From: Candidatus Woesearchaeota archaeon
GTDB taxonomy: Archaea; Nanobdellota; Nanobdellia; Woesearchaeales; ARS49
Reading direction: 5' to 3'
Length of the DNA stretch: 64,000 nt
NCBI GenBank assembly: GCA_019323015.1
Contig: JAHWHY010000006.1
Coordinates: forward strand, 19,751-83,750
Shown: piece after piece, positions 7,431 through 14,685 of the stretch
How positions within the stretch are numbered: position 1 is the stretch's first letter
Layout: each line of letters opens with the position of its first letter
Position numbers and translations under genes: made by a program
Notes under the pieces: generated by a model
The model's database searches: none
Told to the model about the DNA's origin: nothing
The model's input: the letters and a program-made list of their open reading frames with translations, nothing else

Positions 7431-7792
7431 AATTGCTTTGTTTTGGGAATGAGTTTATTGAAGAGGATTCTCTTGCCAAAGAGCTGGCAGATGAATTAAA
7501 GATCGAGGGTGTTGAATTCATTAAATGTGACTCTCTGAATGGCATTAAAGGGGATGTCATTGTACTTGATGTTGTAAAGGGTTTAGAAGAAGTTAAGTTA
7601 ATCCCTTTGGATAAGGTTAAGGATTTTCATCCAGTCTCTATGCATGATTTTGACTTAGGCACTGAGTTGAAATTAAGAAAATCAATCGGCGAGATAAATA
7701 ATGTCACAATCATTGGCATTCCTATGCAGGGTGACAAGGAAAATATAAAGCAGGGAATCATAAAACTTATAAATGAGTTAAGAAAAAAATAA
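7427..7792 (+). CDS. Hydrogenase maturation protease (HyaD/HycI family)
   Basis: A 121-residue endopeptidase that removes the C-terminal tail of the [NiFe] large subunit after nickel insertion. The N-terminal LLCFGNEFIEEDSLA corresponds to the family GN...DD/G start, VIVLDVV holds the second acidic nickel-sensing residue, and HDFDLG near residue 66 is the family His motif. It is short for the family (usually 140-170). The likely substrate is the large subunit encoded at 8479-9753, whose C-terminal motif is followed by only 7 residues. Confidence 0.85.
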   Translation: MKLLCFGNEFIEEDSLAKELADELKIEGVEFIKCDSLNGIKGDVIVLDVVKGLEEVKLIPLDKVKDFHPVSMHDFDLGTELKLRKSIGEINNVTIIGIPMQGDKENIKQGIIKLINELRKK

Positions 7793-7807
7793 TGTGGGGT
7801 GAATATT

Positions 7808-8311
7808 ATGACTACTAAAGAAAATCTTCAGGAGGCTTTTGCAGGAGAAAGCCAGGCTAACAGGAAATACTTGTTTTTTGCAGATAAGGCTGAGATGGAG
7901 GGCAGAAAGCAGATTGCAAGGTTGTTTAGGGCTGCTGCTGCTTCTGAGACTGCTCATGCAAGGAATCACTTGAATGTCTTGAAAGGCATTAAGACTACGG
8001 AGGATAACTTGGTTGATGCTTTTGAGGGCGAGAAGTATGAGTCTGAGAAGATGTATCCGAGATTTATCAAGGAAGCTGAAGAGGCAAGTGATAATGATGC
8101 AATAAGGACGTTTAAGTGGGCTATTGCTGCTGAAAAGATTCATGAGCGGGAATACGAGAAAGCATTGAAGGCAATTAAAGAGAAAAAGGATTTAGAGCCG
8201 ACTAATTATCATGTCTGCGAGTGCTGCGGTTACACTATTGTGGGTGATGAGATTCCGGACATCTGCCCTGTTTGCAGTGCTCCTAAGGAGATGTTCAAGG
8301 AAATCAAATAA
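7808..8311 (+). CDS. rbr: Rubrerythrin
   Basis: 167 residues. The N-terminal ferritin-like domain has two E-x-x-H pairs (ETAH about residue 50, EKIH about residue 128) plus the flanking glutamates that hold a diiron site (GESQANRKY, GEKYESEKMY). The C-terminal rubredoxin-like domain has CECCGYTIVGDE and CPVCSAPKEMF, which ligate one Fe(SCys)4. It reduces hydrogen peroxide in anaerobes. The start at 7808 is set by GGGGTGA at 7796-7802. It follows the hydrogenase maturation genes and may protect the hydrogenase and ferredoxin oxidoreductase. Confidence 0.96.
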   Translation: MTTKENLQEAFAGESQANRKYLFFADKAEMEGRKQIARLFRAAAASETAHARNHLNVLKGIKTTEDNLVDAFEGEKYESEKMYPRFIKEAEEASDNDAIRTFKWAIAAEKIHEREYEKALKAIKEKKDLEPTNYHVCECCGYTIVGDEIPDICPVCSAPKEMFKEIK

Positions 8312-8380
8312 CCCCACTCAATAATGACAACAAATTATTTTAAAGAAAACCGCTTTTTAGGAGTTGCATAGTGATTTTCT

Positions 8381-8474
8381 AAAAGCATTGATGGGAGAAT
8401 TTAGACTGATGCGAGCGTTTGATCTTCGGATTAATTGTCTTGTTGAAGTTTAGACTTCGGACATCAATGCTTTT
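8381..8474. ncRNA. Candidate structured RNA between convergent genes
   Basis: A perfect 13-bp inverted repeat (AAAAGCATTGATG at 8381-8393 and its complement at 8462-8474) encloses 68 nt. Read on the plus strand these contain two further hairpins: TTGATC-TTCG-GATTAA, with a UUCG-type tetraloop, and GAAGT-TTAG-ACTTC. The layout resembles a multi-branched RNA with a long closing stem. It fills the gap between the rubrerythrin gene and the 3' end of the hydrogenase large-subunit gene, so it could also be a 3'-end or bidirectional termination structure. No match to a named RNA family is claimed. Confidence 0.5.
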
Positions 8475-8478
8475 ATTA

Positions 8479-9753
8479 CTATTCCCAAATAATCTCCAGA
8501 AAGTGTGTTGCACAACTAATGCAGGGATCATATGCTCTTATCAGTTTCTCTATCTCTAATTGTATTTCTTCTTTTGGTTTGTCTAGTAATGAAGGCAAGA
8601 AGTTCTTTATGTCTTCTTCTAGGTTTGGGAGGTTTTGTGTAGTGGGTGTTGTTATGTTAATGAAGTTAGTAAAGCCTTTGTTGTCATATTTATACTTGTG
8701 AAATACAATTCCTCTTGGTGCTTCGTTTGCTCCTATGCCGGTTCCTGCTTTTGGCTTTATCTCAATAGGTTTTTCTGGCTTAAAGTCATTTCCTTCAATT
8801 AATTCTATTGCTTTCTTGAGTCCTTCATATATTTCTACTGCTTGTGCTGGGTTGTTCATGAAGGGGTTGTGTTTTCTTGGGATTATGCATCTGCACATAT
8901 CTTTTGATTCTTTTGATAATTGATTATAATTGTTCAGTATTCTTGACCATGCTCCTACCATGTAGCTTCCTTCTTTTGTTTTTGCAAACTCTGCTGTTGA
9001 GCCTTGCTTAAAGAATTCCTTGAAATACTGTTCATAGTCTGTTACTGCTATGCATTCTTTGCCCCCGCTGCATGTTATCTGGTCTTCTGGGCAGAAAAAG
9101 CAGTTTTTCTTGGCCTTTAGTGCATAGTGTTTTGTTTCGCGTGTAAAGTCTGGGTATTCCAGCCCGCAGAACAGGTGTGCTGTTTTTTCTGCGTCTGCAA
9201 GGCTTGCTTTTGCGCTTTTTAGCAGGCTTTTGAATTCTTCTGGTTTTGGTATTGCTACAAAACCGCCGGGCGTTAAAGTAAAAGGGTGGATGTCTCTTCC
9301 TCCTATCACTCTTACTATGTCATTGGCTGTTTGTTTTATTTTTAGTGCTGTTTTTACCTTATCTGGATGTTTTTGTGCCATCTGCACTGCGTTTGGAAAA
9401 CCGACATAATCTGGCAGTGTCAAGAAATAAAGATGCAGGACATGGCTCTGTATTGTTCCGCCGATGTTGAGTATCTCTCTTAATAGTTCTGTTTGTTCAG
9501 TTACTTGCACGCCCATTGCTTTTTCAGTTGCTTTTACAGAAGTCAGGCCATGAACCGGGGAGCATATTCCGCAGATACGGGAAGCAATATGATTTACGTC
9601 ATTGTATTTTTTGTCTTTTAGTAAGCCTTCAAAGTATCTTGAGCCCTCAAATATGCTTAAGTCTACTTTTTTGATTTCTCCTTTGTCTACCTTGATGTGG
9701 AGTTTTGCATGTCCTTCTATTTTTGTTATGTGGTTAAGGTTTATTTTTGCCAT
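8479..9753 (-). CDS. [NiFe]-hydrogenase large (catalytic) subunit, group 3-like
   Basis: 424 residues. The N-terminal nickel ligands are in RICGICSPVHGL (about residue 60, the L1 motif) and the C-terminal pair in DPCISCATHFLEIIWE (L2 motif). Only 7 residues follow the His, so the propeptide removed by the maturation protease must be very short, as known for soluble group 3b enzymes. A Cys-rich insert near residue 215 (NCFFCPEDQITCSGGKEC) may bind metal. The start overlaps the small-subunit gene by 20 bp. NAD(P)H-linked beta/gamma subunits are not adjacent, so the electron partner is unknown. Confidence 0.93.
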   Translation of the reverse strand: MAKINLNHITKIEGHAKLHIKVDKGEIKKVDLSIFEGSRYFEGLLKDKKYNDVNHIASRICGICSPVHGLTSVKATEKAMGVQVTEQTELLREILNIGGTIQSHVLHLYFLTLPDYVGFPNAVQMAQKHPDKVKTALKIKQTANDIVRVIGGRDIHPFTLTPGGFVAIPKPEEFKSLLKSAKASLADAEKTAHLFCGLEYPDFTRETKHYALKAKKNCFFCPEDQITCSGGKECIAVTDYEQYFKEFFKQGSTAEFAKTKEGSYMVGAWSRILNNYNQLSKESKDMCRCIIPRKHNPFMNNPAQAVEIYEGLKKAIELIEGNDFKPEKPIEIKPKAGTGIGANEAPRGIVFHKYKYDNKGFTNFINITTPTTQNLPNLEEDIKNFLPSLLDKPKEEIQLEIEKLIRAYDPCISCATHFLEIIWE

Positions 9754-10489
9754 TTTTTTCTATGTTTTGGAACATGTTCAGTCTTTCCATTATTTCTTTT
9801 TCATCAAGACCAAATGATTTAAACAGTTTTATTTCAGCTTCATAGTCTGTTTTTGGTCTTGGTCCTCTGCATCCCATGCATTCAAAGTTTGCTTTTGTGC
9901 ATATTGCGTCGCATCCTCCGTGTGTTACTGGTCCTAAACAGATTTTTTTCTGTCTTAAGAAGCATTCTGGTGTGCCTTGTCTTGGGCATTGTGCGCATAC
10001 AGGGCCTTCAAATTCTTTCATTATTTTGCCTTTCAGGAATTGGTTAAGGAAATTCATGAATTCTTCTTTTATGATTGGGCAGCCGTACATGTAATAGTCT
10101 ACTTTTACATATTCTCCTATTCCTGCTGCTGGTATTGAGTCTTTGAGCATTCTTTGGTTGTAGACGTATTTCTCAAGCTCTTTGTTTTCCACAAAGTTTC
10201 GCATTGCTGGTACTCCTCCGTGGCACGCGCATGCCCCTAGTGCAACAAGAGTCTTGCTTTTCTTTCGTATTTCTTTTAGTTTCTGTACTTCTTTTTTTGT
10301 GGTTATTGCTCCTTCTACAAACATCAGGTCAAATTTTGCTTTTCTGTTCTTTTCTTTCAGAAGATGGAAGTATTGGACATCAAACTTCTTGAAGATGTCC
10401 ATTAGTTTCTCAATGAAAAGTATTGTGAACTGGCATCCCTGGTCGCATGTAAATGATACAATGCCTAGTACTGGCTTTTTGTCACCCAT
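9734..10489 (-). CDS. [NiFe]-hydrogenase small (Fe-S) subunit
   Basis: 251 residues with the fold of the 20-kDa Complex I-like electron-transfer subunit. The proximal cluster ligands are FTCDQGCQF near residue 15 (C-x3-C spacing), GACACHGG near residue 88 and YGCPI near residue 126. A C-terminal Cys-rich tail (CAQCPRQGTPEC... CLGPVTHGGCDAIC... CMGC) can hold one or two more clusters. A TATA box (10515-10522) lies 26 bp before the ATG, so the mRNA is probably leaderless. It is the first gene of a two-gene operon with the large subunit. Confidence 0.92.
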   Translation of the reverse strand: MGDKKPVLGIVSFTCDQGCQFTILFIEKLMDIFKKFDVQYFHLLKEKNRKAKFDLMFVEGAITTKKEVQKLKEIRKKSKTLVALGACACHGGVPAMRNFVENKELEKYVYNQRMLKDSIPAAGIGEYVKVDYYMYGCPIIKEEFMNFLNQFLKGKIMKEFEGPVCAQCPRQGTPECFLRQKKICLGPVTHGGCDAICTKANFECMGCRGPRPKTDYEAEIKLFKSFGLDEKEIMERLNMFQNIEKNGKNKP

Positions 10490-10532
10490 TTTAATTAAGA
10501 AAAAAGAAAAAGAGTATATTAACTTTTTGATT
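10485..10532. repeat. 48-bp promoter repeat, copy 1 (hydrogenase operon)
   Basis: This stretch is identical at 47 of 48 positions to 11605-11652 and has the same orientation. On the minus strand it contains a TATA-like TTAATATA (10515-10522) 26 bp ahead of the start codon of the hydrogenase small subunit, a T/C-rich initiator region and the ATG with the following GGG. The copy thus carries a complete leaderless promoter plus start codon. Confidence 0.85.
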
Positions 10533-10538
10533 GTTCAG

Positions 10539-10653
10539 CGCCGGAGGCGGGAGTTTCATCACTCCCACCTAAGTGAATTTGAACCCGCAAGATGCAGGGT
10601 TTGCATCACCTGATCCTAAGTCAGGCTCCTTACCTGATTCGGACCACTCCGGC
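10539..10653 (-). tRNA. tRNA-Leu (TAG) with a 25-nt T-loop intron
   Basis: The acceptor stem GCCGGAG pairs with CTCCGGC. The anticodon stem CCTGA/TCAGG closes CTTAGGA with anticodon TAG, and the long variable arm GATGC/GCATC marks a type II tRNA. The T-stem halves GCGGG (10584-10588) and CCCGC (10547-10551) are separated by 32 nt. The extra 25 nt (10553-10577) form a bulge-helix-bulge: bulge AAU, central TTCA/TGAA, bulge ACU, inner stem TCACT/AGTGA. Splicing restores TTCAAAT, so the intron is again at 59/60. The base at position 73 is G, where archaeal tRNA-Leu normally has A. A TATA box (GTATATAAGC, about 10675-10684) lies upstream. Confidence 0.9.
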
Positions 10654-10700
10654 TTTGCTGAAATTCCACAAAGCTTATATACTTCGTGAACATAATTGTT

Positions 10701-10757
10701 TATGCAGGGTTAACATCACCTGGTCTAAGTCTGGCGCCTTGCCAGATTCGGCCATTT
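10701..10757 (-). pseudogene. Decayed 5' part of a second tRNA-Leu (TAG)
   Basis: The minus-strand sequence matches the D-arm, anticodon loop (CTTAGA) and variable arm region (GGTGATG..ACCCTGCAT) of the intact tRNA-Leu next door. The acceptor stem is lost (AAGAAAT), the anticodon stem is mispaired and no T-arm follows. It lies upstream of the promoter of the intact gene, consistent with a tandem duplication in which one copy has degenerated. A split-tRNA 5' half is less likely because there is no GC-rich leader or usable acceptor strand. Confidence 0.65.
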
Positions 10758-10868
10758 CTTTTTTTTATACTGATTTTATTCTTTATATGTTTTCATAAGA
10801 AAAAGCAGTAATATTTTCAAAAGAATCAGAAGATTTTTTGAAGAAGAAATTATATTTGCGGTTTTGAT

Positions 10869-11609
10869 TTAATTATATGTATTTTCTTTAGAAATCCTGT
10901 AATAATCATATTTGATGCTGCAATTTGTGAAGTTTTTTGCAATCTGGTTCATTCCTTCTGAATCAAGGTCTTCTGCTTCTGCAGGCCTTATGTTATCTGC
11001 TGTTATTTTTAGTGTATTGCCTTCTTTTTTAATATCAAGGGTCCAGGCATGCATTTTGTGTGCAGAGAATGAGTTGCAAGCCAGGAAAGGGTACTTTTCA
11101 ACAGCAATTCCTTCAGTTGTGTATGGCTCCACTTCCAGTGACCAAATATATCCTCTGAAATTGCCTCCTGCTCCAGTATGCTTTATAGAATATGTGTAGG
11201 TGTGGTTGATATGTTTCCAAAAGTATATGCTTTTGTCTATATTTTCGCAGATTTTTTTGTCTTTGAACAGTTTTGTCTTAAGAATTGCTTCTGTTATGAT
11301 GCTTGGCGGCAGGTCTTTGAACAATACTTCATTAAAGCATCCTTGTTTGAATTCTTTTTCAAGTTTTTCTGTTTCTTTTTTAGAAAAGCCCAATTCATTT
11401 AGAACAGCATAAGGCTCATCAAATAATTTTTTCCCTGTAGAATCATAGCATTTTGTGTGTGTCTTGCCATCCCAAGTATTAAAAGCAGAGTTGCAGGCGA
11501 AAATTGCTTCTTTAATCCCTTCATATTCGCTCTCTTGCTGTTCTTTGGCAGTGCATCCTGCCAGTACTGCTGCTAAGCATATGAATAATATTAAATATCT
11601 TGCCCCCAT
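10869..11609 (-). CDS. Secreted lipoprotein, unknown function
   Basis: 246 residues. The signal peptide MGARYLILFICLAAVLAGC ends in a canonical lipobox (LAGC). The mature part contains seven Cys and a central stretch (ICENIDKSIYFWKHINHTYTYS) followed by beta-rich sequence; no enzymatic motif is recognised. Its promoter is a near-perfect copy of the hydrogenase promoter (48-bp repeat). It lies downstream of the 75-residue membrane protein gene on the same strand. Confidence 0.75.
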   Translation of the reverse strand: MGARYLILFICLAAVLAGCTAKEQQESEYEGIKEAIFACNSAFNTWDGKTHTKCYDSTGKKLFDEPYAVLNELGFSKKETEKLEKEFKQGCFNEVLFKDLPPSIITEAILKTKLFKDKKICENIDKSIYFWKHINHTYTYSIKHTGAGGNFRGYIWSLEVEPYTTEGIAVEKYPFLACNSFSAHKMHAWTLDIKKEGNTLKITADNIRPAEAEDLDSEGMNQIAKNFTNCSIKYDYYRISKENTYN

Positions 11610-11652
11610 TTTACTTAAGAAAAAAGAAAAAGAGTATATTAACTTTTTGATT
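11605..11652. repeat. 48-bp promoter repeat, copy 2 (lipoprotein gene)
   Basis: This is the second copy of the element at 10485-10532, with one mismatch. On the minus strand its TATA-like element (11635-11642) lies 26 bp before the lipoprotein start. It overlaps the last codons and stop (11639-11641) of the upstream 75-residue membrane protein gene, which suggests the promoter originated here and was copied to the hydrogenase operon, or the reverse. Confidence 0.85.
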
Positions 11653-11866
11653 TGCTTCTTCCTATCAGGTATCCAACCAGCATGAATATCAGCACAACTA
11701 TTGCATAGGATATTATCAGTGATGCAAGAGGCATTTCAGGCAGTCCCAGCATTGCCATTGAATATCCCATTATATATCCTATTCCATAGTTGATGTAATA
11801 TGCCAGAAATAATACTGCAACAAACAATATTCCAAATATTAATCCGTATTTTGTGTATTTGTTCAT
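11639..11866 (-). CDS. Small two-span membrane protein (75 aa)
   Basis: 75 residues starting MNKYTKYG with two membrane spans (LIFGILFVAVLFLAYYI and LIISYAIVVLIFMLVGYLIG) and a basic C-terminal tail RSKSKS. The start is chosen because it falls just after the stop of the upstream FMN enzyme gene (1 bp gap). No family is recognised. Confidence 0.65.
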   Translation of the reverse strand: MNKYTKYGLIFGILFVAVLFLAYYINYGIGYIMGYSMAMLGLPEMPLASLIISYAIVVLIFMLVGYLIGRSKSKS

Positions 11867-11867
11867 T

Positions 11868-13169
11868 TCATAACACGTCCTTCGGTTCTGTCGTAATTCC
11901 AAACAGGTTCTTTGCCTCTTTTGATAATGCAAATAAGGATTTTCTTTTCCCTACTATTTTTGAGGCAGTGTCTACTTTTTGTGTTACTGCTGCCATTCTC
12001 AGCTCTTCGCCTAATGCTGCGCAGAAATTCTCTATGCCGTTTTCTTGTTTTGCGGCTATTAAGAATGGCCTTCCCATTGCTACTCCGTCTGCTCCTAGCA
12101 TCATTGCTTTTGCAACATCAAAGCCTGTTGAATAACCGCCTGCCAGTATTATGTCAAAGCTTGGTCTTTTCTTCAAGACAGCGAATAATGCTCCTGAAGG
12201 CATGTTCATTTCATTCATGACTAGCCATGGGCTCATTCCTGTTCCGCCTCCAAAGCCGTCTACTGTGAGTATTTCTATTGGAAGGTCTTCCTCTTTCTTG
12301 ATTTTATCTAATTCCTCAATTAATTTAATTATGCCGATTCCCATTCCTGTTTTTACCCATAGCGGCTTGCCATAGCTTGCATATTCTTTTAGTGTTTCTC
12401 TTAGTGATTCTGAAGTTAAGGTTCCTGGGAATGCGTGTCTTTCATATTTGCCATTGCCTTTGTCTATCACTAAATACCCTGCTTTTTTGAATTTTTCAGC
12501 CATCTCTTCTCCTTCAAACTGTATCTCTCCGCCTAATCCTTGTTTTGCTCCTTGTCCTAGCTTGAATTCTATTGCATCTGCGCCCCATTCTGCAGCCAGT
12601 TTAGCTAATCCTAATTTGTGCTCGTTTGCATTTACCTGTATGACGATTGCGCCATAGTCTTCTTTCTGGTTTTTCTTGTAGATGTCTATTGTGTGCTTTA
12701 GTTTTTCCTCCCCAAAGGTTATCAAGTAATTCTCTCCTAAGACTCTTGCTATTCCTGCTTTTGCAGCTCCGATTGTCAATTCATCATTCTTGTCAGATGC
12801 TACTTTTGTTGAGCCCATTCCTGCAATAACTAATGGAACAGTGCACTTGAAGCCCCCTAGTTTTGATTCTGAGCTTGTTTTTGTGAAGAATAATCCTTCG
12901 CCATATAGTTCTGGCATTATCTGGAGGTCTTCCATGTTTGGTATTCTTTTTTCTGCGCCAAATTGTGTTGTGCCAAATGGCCCTGGAAATAATGTTCTTC
13001 CTGTCTTTGCCTTTTTACCCACTTCGCACATCCCGCACATTATGCAGTTTGAGCATAGCCCGCTCATTGCAGCGTGGTCTGGAGCATATAGTTTAGTGCC
13101 GGTTATCATGCATGCGTTCTTGTGGAATCGCATGCCTTCTAGAGTTGCATGTTCTTTTTTGTCTGTCAT
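11868..13169 (-). CDS. FMN-binding glutamate synthase-like protein
   Basis: 433 residues related to the FMN-containing synthase domain of glutamate synthase (GltB domain 2, archaeal stand-alone form). The N-terminal CSNCIMCGMC can hold an Fe-S cluster. The TIM-barrel core contains the FMN/2-oxoglutarate segments (GGGTGMSPWLVMNEM at about 305 and IILAGGYSTGFDVAKAMMLGADGVAMGRPF at about 345). No amidotransferase domain is present, so it may use free ammonia or act on another substrate. It heads an apparent operon with the 75-residue membrane protein. Confidence 0.87.
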   Translation of the reverse strand: MTDKKEHATLEGMRFHKNACMITGTKLYAPDHAAMSGLCSNCIMCGMCEVGKKAKTGRTLFPGPFGTTQFGAEKRIPNMEDLQIMPELYGEGLFFTKTSSESKLGGFKCTVPLVIAGMGSTKVASDKNDELTIGAAKAGIARVLGENYLITFGEEKLKHTIDIYKKNQKEDYGAIVIQVNANEHKLGLAKLAAEWGADAIEFKLGQGAKQGLGGEIQFEGEEMAEKFKKAGYLVIDKGNGKYERHAFPGTLTSESLRETLKEYASYGKPLWVKTGMGIGIIKLIEELDKIKKEEDLPIEILTVDGFGGGTGMSPWLVMNEMNMPSGALFAVLKKRPSFDIILAGGYSTGFDVAKAMMLGADGVAMGRPFLIAAKQENGIENFCAALGEELRMAAVTQKVDTASKIVGKRKSLFALSKEAKNLFGITTEPKDVL

Positions 13170-13217
13170 TGTAAGAAAAAGGGTTGTTGCTTGCTTTATT
13201 AATTTTGTGGTATTGTA

Positions 13218-14021
13218 TTATTCTATCTCAAATATCTCTTGCCATAATGCGATATGCACTGGCAGGGTTCTTCTTATATTTGCAATTAAATCTGTTGTTC
13301 TTGTGTATTTTGGCTCAAATATTTGGTAAGATTCAAGAAATGCTGCGCAGTCTGGGATGTGGTTTCCGCCTACCAAGTGTAGTATCCTGTCTTGTCGCAG
13401 CCCATATATTAATTTGTAGAATCCATATGCATATGCTCCATATCTTATTAAGATGGGGATGTTAATGACTGGCGCGCCTGGTATCTGGATGAATTTATTT
13501 TCTGCTGCACGAATTTCTGCTTCATGGGATTTTACAAAATTCTGCGTAGAAACATTTGACCTGTAGTCTCCTATGTATGCTGTTATTTTTATGCCAAAGT
13601 CAATGGCGCGTTCTATTACATAGATTAATCTTAAGGTGTACATTTTGCCTGGTGTTAATGTGCTTTTTCTGGAGAAATCAACCTCTACTGTGAGTTCAAA
13701 CAGTTTTTTTCTGAGATTCAATAAGGCATTTGATTGTGCAGAGTTTTGTTTTTGCAGTAATTCATTTGTTTTTTCATAAAAGTCAACAATATCTCTAAAA
13801 CTTAATTTGTTTTTTTCAGCAACATAATCTAATTTAGGAAATTTTTCATATATTGCGCAGTATTCATTGAATAATTCAAATTCCTTGCTCCATTCAGGAG
13901 AACTTTCAGAGATAAGTGCAATGCTTTTTGCGCTGTTAAAATCCCCCATTTCAAGAATGTATGGGTCATCGTGTATGTCAGGAATAAATACAACTGGCTT
14001 GTTGATGCGTTTTATTGCCAT
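13218..14021 (-). CDS. Conserved-looking hypothetical protein (267 aa)
   Basis: A soluble protein starting MAIKRINKPVVFIPDIHDDP (ATG 14021; a GTG codon directly precedes it). The PDIHDD segment, EKNKLSFRD and the late VGGNHIPDCAAFLES resemble the pattern of acidic and His residues in TraB/PrgY-like or other ChaN-type metal-dependent folds, but the match is weak and I do not assign a family. It has no membrane span. It is divergent from the 90-residue membrane protein gene. Confidence 0.6.
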   Translation of the reverse strand: MAIKRINKPVVFIPDIHDDPYILEMGDFNSAKSIALISESSPEWSKEFELFNEYCAIYEKFPKLDYVAEKNKLSFRDIVDFYEKTNELLQKQNSAQSNALLNLRKKLFELTVEVDFSRKSTLTPGKMYTLRLIYVIERAIDFGIKITAYIGDYRSNVSTQNFVKSHEAEIRAAENKFIQIPGAPVINIPILIRYGAYAYGFYKLIYGLRQDRILHLVGGNHIPDCAAFLESYQIFEPKYTRTTDLIANIRRTLPVHIALWQEIFEIE

Positions 14022-14097
14022 CACTCTCTTTAAAAATATTGTTTATATTAAACTTTCTATAGCAAAGTTTATAAGTGCATTTGTCTGCGAACAGCAT

Positions 14098-14370
14098 ATG
14101 ATAACCTTCCTGGGAGTTATAGGAATGGCCTTGATTCTTCTAGCTTTTTTCATGAATCAGACTCATAGATGGAAAGATGATGACTTAATATATGATATTA
14201 CTAATCTTGCAGGCGGTGTTTTACTGGTTGTGTATGCTGTTTACTTGAATAGCTGGCCTTTTTTCATACTTAATTGTGTCTGGGTGGTTGTTTCTGCAAG
14301 GGATGTTTATCTTGATTTAAGGAAAGTAAAGAAAACAAAGAAGAGCCATCTTTGGCATACAAAAAAGTAA
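14098..14370 (+). CDS. Small membrane protein, CBU_0592-like
   Basis: 90 residues with three hydrophobic segments (MITFLGVIGMALILLAFFM, LAGGVLLVVYAVYL, SWPFFILNCVWVVVSARDVYLD) and a basic tail. The layout GxxGMxLxLxAFF...NxxGGxLLxxYA...FxxLNxxWxxV is that of the widespread small membrane domain often annotated CBU_0592-like, of unknown function. The start is chosen by the promoter: a TATA-like element about 30 bp upstream of ATG 14098. The stop is 1 bp before the glutaredoxin gene. Confidence 0.7.
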   Translation: MITFLGVIGMALILLAFFMNQTHRWKDDDLIYDITNLAGGVLLVVYAVYLNSWPFFILNCVWVVVSARDVYLDLRKVKKTKKSHLWHTKK

Positions 14371-14371
14371 A

Positions 14372-14632
14372 ATGGCTAAAAAGAAAGTCAAGAAAAAAGC
14401 AAAGGTGATTGTTTACTCTACTCCTACCTGTCCTTGGTGCAGGAAAGCAAAAGAGTTTTTGAAAGAGAAAAAGATTGCTTTCAAGGATTATGATGTTAGT
14501 GTTGATGATAATGCAAGGGATGAGATGATCAAGAAGTCAGACCAGATGGGTGTTCCTGTTTTGGATATCAATGGAATAATTATTGTTGGTTATGATGAAG
14601 ATGCAATAAAAGCTGCATTAAAGAAGAACTGA
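14372..14632 (+). CDS. Glutaredoxin-like thiol oxidoreductase
   Basis: 86 residues. The thioredoxin fold opens VIVYSTPTCPWCRKAKEFL with the CPWC active site, and the later GVPVLDING supplies the cis-Pro (V-P-V). A basic N-terminal arm (MAKKKVKKKAK) precedes the domain. It resembles NrdH/glutaredoxins that are reduced by TrxB-type reductases, two of which are encoded in the window. The partner substrates are unknown. Confidence 0.9.
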   Translation: MAKKKVKKKAKVIVYSTPTCPWCRKAKEFLKEKKIAFKDYDVSVDDNARDEMIKKSDQMGVPVLDINGIIIVGYDEDAIKAALKKN

Positions 14633-14685
14633 CCGCAAGAATTATATATGTGTAGCTTGTGTTTAATATTGAAAAGAGGTGTTTT

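Noticed and set aside
8381..8474. Box C/D RNA
   Set aside because: No pair of RUGAUGA and CUGA boxes at the required spacing is found on either strand; the element is better described by its hairpins.
10701..10757. 5' half of a split tRNA
   Set aside because: There is no GC-rich leader complementary to another half, the acceptor strand is A-rich and the sequence is simply a degraded copy of the intact neighbouring tRNA-Leu.
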